Below are positions 56,480-64,000 of a stretch of 64,000 nt of DNA, one piece after another. The translations under genes were made by a program, and so were the position numbers. A model generated the notes under the pieces. It worked only from the letters and a program-made list of their open reading frames with translations. It did not search any database and was not told the DNA's origin. Position 1 is the stretch's first letter. The number at the start of each line of letters is the position of its first letter. The DNA is from Ceriagrion tenellum (Eukaryota; Arthropoda; Insecta; Odonata; Coenagrionidae), in NCBI GenBank assembly GCA_963169105.1, contig OY720639.1:86906593-86970592 (forward strand). The letters run 5' to 3'.

Positions 56480-56645
56480 ATTTCTCGGGTTGCATCCGTA
56501 TCAGTTGTCATTCATCACAACAGTTTCGCCAGCTATCCAGCTGGCGTCCTCAAAAGAAGGATCACCATCACCTGAGGACGCCAGCAGGATAGCTGGCGAA
56601 ACTGTTGTGCTGAATGACAACTGATGCGGATGCAACCCGAGAAAT
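56480..56645. repeat. 73-bp foldback with hammerhead-like motif near the tip
   Basis: The arms 56480-56552 and 56573-56645 are inverted with only three or so mismatches around a 20-bp loop. In the right arm CTGAGGA (56572-56578) is followed by one C, a GCCAGC/GCTGGC hairpin and GAAAC, the same order as in the Penelope tail at 42949. Same architecture as the 19488-19756 foldback but a different sequence. Confidence 0.8.
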
Positions 56646-57440
56646 GATGAAATAATTTGATCAACCCCCCGGAAACCTGCAAACTAACATATAGCAATAA
56701 TGGTTATGTCCGCCAATAATAACTCGCGCTAGTCAGCATGGAGATGGGCTACTAGAACGGAGGTTTATGTAAATTTATGAAACATTGGTGTAAGTAGCCA
56801 AGTGGAAAATGGTAGCCGAGTGGACAGTGAACTCGCCAGGTAATTAAAAGGCCAAATAATCAAGCCTTTATCAATCATTGATGATATTTTTTAGCCAATA
56901 TATTATTTTCTTGGGACATAATCTTTCCACAAACTTTGTCCAAGGATTTTACCAAGGAAATATTTTTATCTCTAGATTCGGATTTTTTCAGATAAATCGG
57001 GTCGACAACTCCGTGTGCTGGTGATTCTGGATACCATGTCTCCAGTTCCAGATAGCTGACCTTACTCTTAGACCATGTCTTAGTCCCTGCCGTTGCTTTC
57101 CACATTCATTGGCAATTAACTCATTTCAAATTGTCAATCACTTGGTTCGATTTCTCTTTGGTTTGATCATCTTTATTATTAAAAAAAAAGGTGGCTGATT
57201 GCAAGTCCTATTCCTACTGCCCTAAGTGACATTCAAAACAACTACTTCAGCATCAGAAGACTTCATTTTTACTTACTGACATATCGCCTGTAATTTGTTT
57301 TGGGCCGAATATGATACAACGTGGAAGACACTATATTTATGTATGTAAATTTTTAAAAGAAATAGGTATGAAATCAAACATTTGTGTCCAATTTGGACCG
57401 TAGTATATTGGTAAAATACACCCCAGAACGGCTATGGAGA
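56646..57440. other. Unassigned, includes a tRNA-like A box
   Basis: At about 56810-56845 GGTAGCCGAGTGGACAGTGA matches a tRNA-type A box, but no B box follows. A 76-codon minus frame at 56875-57105 is unrecognised. Confidence 0.3.
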
Positions 57441-58895
57441 CCTGGACATGATCCAAACCTCGGCATATGATGCACAAACTCTCTTTGAATATACAAACAA
57501 ACTTCTGTACATTCAAGGAGAATTAACAAAACCCGCTGTTCAGGCAGTCAGTTCTACTCCAAAAGTGGAGTTGCAGAGAGTCCATGTAAAAATACAACCG
57601 CTGGATAACCGCAAGTTAAATTCAGATACTTACTTAAAAGCGTCTGATCCCTGATTTAAGAATAGTTTGAGCGAGATATTTTCCTAGACATAATAGAGAC
57701 AATATCCAAATTTCATTATTTAATTCAAGCGTTCTCAAGAATTATGAATTAATTATTGGCGCAATTGATATTATTGATATTATTGGCGCAATTATACAAG
57801 TATTTATGGCATTTTTATAAATTAAGAAAAATATATCTTCAAAAGTCTCAAATTTGACTCATTTTTGCCCGCCATACTTCTTAAAACGCCATTACCTCAG
57901 ATAGTATTTTTGCGATCCTGAAAAAAATTAGCGTGATTAGTATTTGATTATTTTTCGTAAGCAGTGTGGAAAATATGGCCGCTAAATGCTGTTAGTAGTT
58001 AAATACAGTTAATTTTATTATTTATGTATGTAAATATATTAATATGTTAATATGTTAATATATTAATATGTAAATATGTTAATAGTTAAATGCAGTTAGT
58101 TTTTCGACAAACTCTACGCTAGTTTTTTAACGAACTCTATGTGTCACAAATTACCAATGTTTTCAATATTCTTTCTCTGGAGCGTAACAGCCGCTATCTA
58201 TCCCGTGTAAAACAGCTAACCTTTATAGACAAATAACTCGAAAATTATCCCGCCAAGGATTTAATATACATATATCATTGGAAAGATGAGAATTATCTCA
58301 ACATAATGAGATCAAGTTCATCAAATTCTTTGTGAAGTGATATCTCGCTTTAAATACCTTAGGCCGTTGAAATAACTAAAAATCGTTTCAGAACTATGTA
58401 TTTTATGGACTGAAATTTCCTCAATATTTCCCAAATAGCTTTATATTGCCTAAAATGTTTTGCAAATATTTTACATACTTCAATGATTGTTGAAAGTTCG
58501 GAATAGTGCATGAAATACATTTCATCCAACAGGTTGCTTCTCTCGGCTATCAGCAGGAAGCGGTTTAGTCACATTGGGAGATTACTCAGATAATTACGAA
58601 AACGCAATGAAAGATACGGAAGAGAACAACAAGAGCACGAAATCTAAATAAAGGCACATGAATACAGGGATATTAACGCTGTTAAATGAGGTGAAACTTG
58701 ACATCACCATTGAATGAAGACAGTGAAATGTTGCCAAATCAAATAAAAATATGCGTCCACTCAACAAAAATGTAATTATATTCATTTTCTAAGAATTGCC
58801 AAGCCCATTAAAGAATTTGACTCCCCTCATGGACGAAAGAGATATCAAATATCTCACAAAAATTTACCAAAGAGAATGTAACAAATAAATTGAGT
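57441..58895. other. Unassigned, with a short AT repeat
   Basis: A plus frame at 57448-57654 (opens MIQTSAYDAQTLFEYTNKLL) is unrecognised. At 58022-58085 an imperfect (TTAATATG)n tract occurs. No other signal. Confidence 0.3.
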
Positions 58896-58897
58896 AA

Positions 58898-59290
58898 GCT
58901 CAAAATTATGATAACTCACAATATCTCAATGATGTACTAATTAAACTTGAAACGTCGTCAACCGTTTAACATACCGTTTTTTAATTGACGACCAACCCTC
59001 CAAAAATTCTATTAATATTCTCAATAATAAGCTCAAAATTATGATAACTTACAATATCTTAATGATGTACTAATTAAACTTGAAACGTCGTCAACCGTTT
59101 AACATACCGTTTTTTAATTGATGACCAACCCTCCAAAAATTCTATTAATATTCTCAATAATAAGCTCAAAATTATGATAACTTACAATATCTTAATGATG
59201 TACTAATTAAACTTGAAACGTCGTCAACCGTTTAACATACCGTTTTTTAATTGATGACCAACCCTCCAAAAATTCTATTAATATTCTCAA
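58898..59290. repeat. 133-bp tandem repeat, almost three copies
   Basis: Units start at 58898, 59031 and 59164 with GCTCAAAATTATGATAACT. Copies 2 and 3 are virtually identical and differ from copy 1 at a few sites (CTCACAATATCTC against CTTACAATATCTT), so the last duplication is recent. Each unit contains GAAACGTCGTC. Not coding. Confidence 0.93.
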
Positions 59291-59839
59291 ACGCATTAAG
59301 ATGATTATGAGGAAATAACTGACGCCCAAAAACATTAATAGTAACATCAAAATAACAAATTATTTTTTTTCACAGGCAGATATTTATAACTGAATAAAAT
59401 ACGGTTTACAAAAATTGCTCATACTTCATCCCAATATAGTTAAAAAATATAAAAGTTAACAAAACATGAAGAAGTTAGGCCATAAAGTGCTTTTTTAGGA
59501 TATTCCCCCTTAATCAAGTAGGACCAGACCAAACATTTATATCATTCTCAGAGTGCTAGGGTAAAAAAAAGTACTTTTAAGGACTAGACTTAATACACAA
59601 GGAAGTTAATCAGCATGAATAGCACAAATGTAGTCATCAGCGTAATCAAGTAGAACAAATGCGTCTACACTTCCGAATTTTTCATGAATACCACTACCAA
59701 AACTAATATTATGCAATAAGTCCTATTCTCGTTATATTACTAGCAATTAGCCATGGCAGCCATCTAAATATAAGTTGGTATAAACGACAAAATATAGCAC
59801 AACTACTACACAATATTAATGGTTTATTTAAAGAACCCA
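59291..59839. other. Unassigned AT-rich spacer
   Basis: No coding or repeat signal found. Confidence 0.3.
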
Positions 59840-60408
59840 AAACCCACTTATAAATTGCACGAAGTAATTGCATATTAACCTTAGTTTTATGAACATGGCA
59901 ATGAATTATATACTTTTTCCGAACAACAAATACCATCAGCTTGAATATCAATAACATGCTGCGACATATTGATTAATTGAAACATCAAACTTTATTATTT
60001 AACATAGATATTTCCTGACATACAAATACGGCAAATACTACATAATATTTTCAATTAGAGTGACAGTTATGATTTATAAATAATAATTATCCATACTCAA
60101 ATCGTAAATTCAAACAGAAACGAAGTTGTAATGACAAATTAGCACAAAACAAGCAATTTCTCAACTATTACCATTTGAATACGTGCAAATAAACTGCTGA
60201 ATAAGTAGCGGCGAGTAACAAAGAATAACATAGCCGTAAGTAAAATTCGATTTCCTTGAGAAGCGTGGGTGGCGCTGCTCGATTCTTTGCAATACATTTG
60301 AATCCGACATTCAAAACCAGCAAGAAATGACAGCGCTGTATGGGATATTTGATTTCCTTGAGAAGCATAAGTGAAGCCTTGACTTTTTGCAATACTTTTG
60401 AATTCAAC
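59840..60408 (-). repeat. Long terminal inverted repeat, right copy (Tc1-like)
   Basis: The reverse complement matches 53785-54230. Its outer end reads TACAGTTGAATTCAAAAGTA. A sub-block (GAATTCAAA-GTATTGCAAA, then GCTTCTCAAGGAAATC) is present twice here but once in the left copy, like the internal direct repeats of IR/DR-type Tc1 elements. The 128-codon frame over it (60168-60554) is a by-product. Confidence 0.7.
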
Positions 60409-60869
60409 TGTATGTATAATGGGATAAATTCAGCAATTATGCATTTTTTTGGGTAAACCACAAACAAATTTTCAATGGGCTTGAAAAACTGAACAAATAC
60501 AATTTTTCCCTGGAATAAAGCCATTAAACTCGGTGTACTAGGTTGATTTTCCACTCATTAATTAAGCTCTTCTAATCCTAGCATTCAATCATCCTATTTG
60601 CTTCACAAATATCTTTAAATTGTGTGTTGATAGCTAATAAGTCCCTTTTTTTAATAATCCCTAAGTATGAACTTTACATAATCCTTAACCTTAAGCAACC
60701 GTAGCATGGGCTTAGAAATGTTCATCCGTAACATAAAATTTCTGTCAATTAATACAGATATGGCGTACTAAAAGGGAATTGCGACCTCCATCAGTGTAAG
60801 GAAGATGAAATTATTATACGTAAATTAACAACCACAATCATAAAAATGATTTTATAGTACTCATTGTGT
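60409..60869. other. Unassigned spacer with partial repeat
   Basis: About 60770-60850 weakly matches 61490-61580, the start of a block in the segmental duplication. No coding region. Confidence 0.3.
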
Positions 60870-60889
60870 TCAGAGTGTATCCTATCCAT

Positions 60890-61080
60890 CTTATTCTTCT
60901 CCATGGTATTCCATATGGTCCTCTCCTCTTCTATTCCTCATGTTTTCTTATATCTTCCGTCCCTTTTTTCTTCAGCATCCTCCTCTAGCATCGGATTTCG
61001 AATGCTTTAATTCATAACTGGTCAGCTTCTCCAATGGTCCATGCCATAGTTCTATGTTTCAAGCATATGGTACGATATTT
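60890..61080 (-). pseudogene. LINE post-RT fragment
   Basis: The minus strand reads KHRTMAWTIGEADQL, stop, IKAFEIRC, stop, RRMLKKKGTED. Same element and position as 35450-35640, with more stops. Confidence 0.65.
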
Positions 61081-62649
61081 ATTGGTTGATTATAATTTAT
61101 TATATCTACTTTTTATCTTTCCTATTGTCGAATTTTAACGGGAAACCTCTATTATTGCATCAAAGTTCGCCATTAAGCACTGTACGCCTGAATTTCTTAT
61201 TGGATGAAGTAGGAGAGGTTAAATCTATCTGCCTTTTCTCTATTTTTCACCCATTTTAACGCTGAGTACTCGTACGACATTTTCATCACCACATACGTAG
61301 TACTACCTTCATATTTAATGTAAGAGATATGCTGCTCTACAAAAAGATGGAGCCATGACCATGAACAGAATCATTATTTAAAATTAATGATTGAAAAAGT
61401 TTTTTGACAGCAGAATATTTTTCACGAGAGACTTTTGTAATTTATTGCAGTTCTTCCGTAAAATGACATAAACTGTCACTCAATTCAGTACCTATCGGCG
61501 TACTTATTGGTAATAGCATCCTCTATCGGTGTTAGTAAGATGGAATTTCGGTACGTAACTTAACAACTACAATGAAAAGTGATTTACGAACAGCAACTTT
61601 TCTTGAGAATTCGGGTACAAATACGATGTATGTTTCTTACCATCTAATTTTTGCTTCATTTAATAATAAATGTGATAAATTAACCCATTTTCAGAAATTT
61701 CATTATATTATTGCAGCAGTTGCATTATTTTATGCTGTTGTGTGAATTGCAGAGAAAGTTATCGTAAAAACAATGCCTACAGAATACCTCTAAGACAGCA
61801 TTTGTGGAAAAAATGTTTTTAATACAATTTTGCACAATTCCCTCCGTGTCGAAATATGAACATTTTGTGAATGGATTGGAACGCTATAATTTAATCTCCT
61901 CCTTTAATCCTTCGCTCCTTGACTGTCTTTTAAGAGATTGTCCTCATTGTCTTAGGTTCAAGCTTGTTTTTTTTAGTTTTGCCAATGCATTATTTTCCTA
62001 TAATCGATCCAAATTGAGTCAATATATTATTTTTCCACTCTTTTGGTGGGACAAGGTCGCTTTCGGTAACTTAACTCGCCAGAATACTCGATACTATATT
62101 GAAAAAGCTGGATTGATGTGACAGCAAAGAGAATGATTTTTCCTGAATGGAAATTTTTCCTTCTGTGCAGTAGCTGGTGACATCATTAATTTGATACTCT
62201 GGCTAGTTCCTGTATCCTAATGAAATTTTCAATGATGTTGTTGAGTTCCCATAATTTCTTCAGATATTAGTCTGTTTCTTTTTGCTTATCCCTTACACAT
62301 CATTAAGCTTATTCCGTATTCTGACACATATTTAAACTAGGACCATTGGCATTATTTATCAATAGTACATTGTCTCTGTTTGAATACGTAATGTATCCTG
62401 GATTGTATGCAACACATTTTACTAATATTTCTTGCTGGCGACCTACAAGTAAGGCGCACGCAATAATTGTTGAGGGCGTTGCTCCTGTTTGTTACTTGAG
62501 TTTAATAGCTGGGAGTTTGGGAGCAATATGCATTAAGATGAACAGGAATATATTCATTTTAACCCATCTCACAACAATATTGCATATTCTTCTTTCACTA
62601 TTATTTAAGAGTGACACAGAGAATATTATCTTGACGACATACTAGGTCT

Positions 62650-62910
62650 GACAGAAGCGATAAAATAAGAGAGACACATTGCCGAAGAGATAGGCTAAAA
62701 AACTCGTTCCTTTCGCGCATAATAAGCGACCACAATCAAAACTGAGCTCCACTAAATACACTCCTATAACACATGTCACCATTTTATTTCTCAAAAACTT
62801 ACATCTTTACACGGCTCGTTAACTTGCCCTGCCCTGCCAATCCCCCTGACCTTACACCCACTGCCACACCCCCATGCGGCGGCTAGCAGGGAATTATATA
62901 TATATGTATA
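62650..62910 (+). mobile_element. LINE 3' tail
   Basis: GCCGAAGAGATAGGCTA (frame: R-x-D-R) through CTGCCACACCCCC and GGCGGCTAGCAGGGAATTAT, ending in a TATATATG stretch instead of TAGATG. Counterpart of 37180-37400. Confidence 0.55.
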
Positions 62911-63222
62911 TGTTCACTTATTCTTCCATTGAAATTATATTCTCTGAATCTATGAAAAAGAAAATGATGGGTAGATATTTTATATATTCCAAAAAAAATT
63001 TCCTTTGTAATGTGGATGAAGTCATGAGAATCAGGAATCATGGGATATGCATTCAAGCTATCGCGTCATTTTTCACCTCTCGTGCATTAGACTGACCCAA
63101 TAAAGGTTTTCACTCCATTTTCGTATCCAAAGCTAACTAAAACTGGATCTACTTTTCCAGGTCCCTTGTTGTTTGTCCGAGTAGATGATCATCTTCCTTT
63201 TGGAACCTTAGCATGAATTTTC

Positions 63223-63985
63223 TTATCTACCATGTTTTATGCATGTGTTGAAATCCATACACGATAAATTAGCCAACCTAGACCAAAACTTGAACTCGGA
63301 ATCCACAATGTCGTACCAATTTCTTCTGGTGATTAAATCCGTCGTCAAGAGGGCTGATGTCGTATAAAGTATCGTGACGGGATTATGTACTCTGACCTGT
63401 AGATTACGTCTCACCTGATTGTTCAGGATTGGGTGGTTCCCCAGGGCTATGTTATAGACGGTCATGTCATTCATAATGTGCGTAATGAGAATGAGAATGA
63501 GAGGAAAAAACTTCTTCCATCCAATATGAATAACAAATTTTTAACCCACCGTTATAATTTTCAAGCAAATTGGAGTTAAAATGAGATGTGTTTTAGAGGG
63601 AGAATGGGGACGCCTCTAGTAAATTTAGTGTTTTTCCGGCTAACTTAAAAGTCACATCCATGTAAACTTTTTTTTCAGACTACAACTTCCAATATGTTGG
63701 ATAAAAATAAAATAAATTCCTTCTACTGAGTAATTTGCTTAGTTACTCGTTTTCTTGAAGGATTGTGCTTTTTCGCTGCGAACGTGGCTGATGTAATCTT
63801 TTCGGGAGATCAGCCACATCAGGATGGCCATTGTTGTCTTCGTTTCTAATGGTTTGCTCTGCCATCGTTAACAGGGCATTTCTCGTACAAAGTATCGTGA
63901 CGTGCTTATGACTGACGTAGAGGTTAATCCTCGTCTGAATTTTCAGATTTTTTCGCCTTCTATTTGGCCTTTTTTTGTTCAAGGA
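63223..63985 (-). other. Conserved ORF fragments, second copy, unidentified
   Basis: Frames with LNNQVRRNLQV and NPVTILYTTSALL (63474-63223), and LKIQTRINLYVSHKHVTIL, NEDNNGHPDVADLPKRLHQP (63982-63743). They are partners of 38013-37762 and 38460-38219. Both copies keep the frames open in the same interval. Confidence 0.4.
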
Positions 63986-64000
63986 TTGGATTCCGTGTTT

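Larger units (their letters stand above)
60870..64000. repeat. Segmental duplication copy 2 (partner at 35250-38480)
   Basis: Collinear with copy 1 and still matching at the window edge, so the duplicated unit is longer than what is visible here. See anchors under copy 1. Confidence 0.85.

Noticed and set aside
60168..60554. Minus-strand frame of 128 codons
   Set aside because: It lies across the Tc1-like terminal repeat and has no protein motif; the left repeat does not keep the frame.

Overview
This window looks like eukaryotic, very probably arthropod (I would guess insect) nuclear DNA. It is AT-rich, with short exons separated by long introns. It is crowded with decayed transposable elements: Penelope-like, several non-LTR LINE families, mariner, Tc1-like, piggyBac-like, hAT-like and a 5S-rRNA-derived SINE. 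There are no operons, no prokaryotic signals and no CRISPR array. The order of arthropod cannot be fixed from the sequence alone.

The only clear host genes form a minus-strand tandem array of small secreted proteins. Gene C (51603 to 43588), gene B (31320 to 24582) and gene A (13817 to 7268) share an identical five-exon plan: phases 1, 2, 2 and 0, exon 4 always 91 nt, exon 5 carrying the stop. A fourth copy, D, survives only as a frameshifted last exon at 389-554. Each intact model predicts a 273-276 aa protein with a signal peptide, an N-terminal region of about 70 residues with two conserved cysteines that I do not recognise, and one complete C-terminal NHR (Neuralized homology repeat) domain. 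NHR domains are known from intracellular proteins (Neuralized, NEURL4), so a secreted single-NHR family is the most interesting object here. A and C are close relatives; B and D share a different last exon. The order D-A-B-C therefore suggests duplication of a two-gene cassette (B-type plus A-type). Genes A and C share a TATA box and a TGACGTA element; B has its own TATAAATA box and a full TGACGTCA site. Gene C has lost the splice-acceptor AG of exon 2 and may be broken.

Layout: 1-700 copy D and flank; 700-3100 unassigned; 3.1-3.8 kb GC-rich segment; 3.94-4.9 kb Penelope-like fragment with GIY-YIG domain; 7.3-13.9 kb gene A; 14.8-15.1 kb 5S-derived SINE with 14-bp target duplication; 15.4-18.9 kb three LINE fragments; 19.4-19.85 kb TA tracts and a perfect 109-bp foldback; 21.1-22.1 kb hAT-like element holding a LINE tail; 22.9-23.4 kb another LINE end; 24.6-31.4 kb gene B with LINE and SINE insertions; 33.2-33.8 kb open endonuclease-like ORF of a mobile element; 34.1-34.5 kb minisatellite; 35.2-38.5 kb unit duplicated at 60.9-64.0 kb and partly at 41.6-42.6 kb; 39.5-40.0 kb mariner remnant; 43.6-51.7 kb gene C with piggyBac-like and other insertions; 52.6-53.5 kb mariner; 53.8-60.4 kb segment bounded by long Tc1-like inverted repeats; 58.9-59.3 kb 133-bp x 3 tandem repeat.

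None of the mobile-element coding regions looks fully functional. Exon models were assembled by eye from reading frames, splice dinucleotides and homology among the three paralogs; no transcript or database evidence was available.
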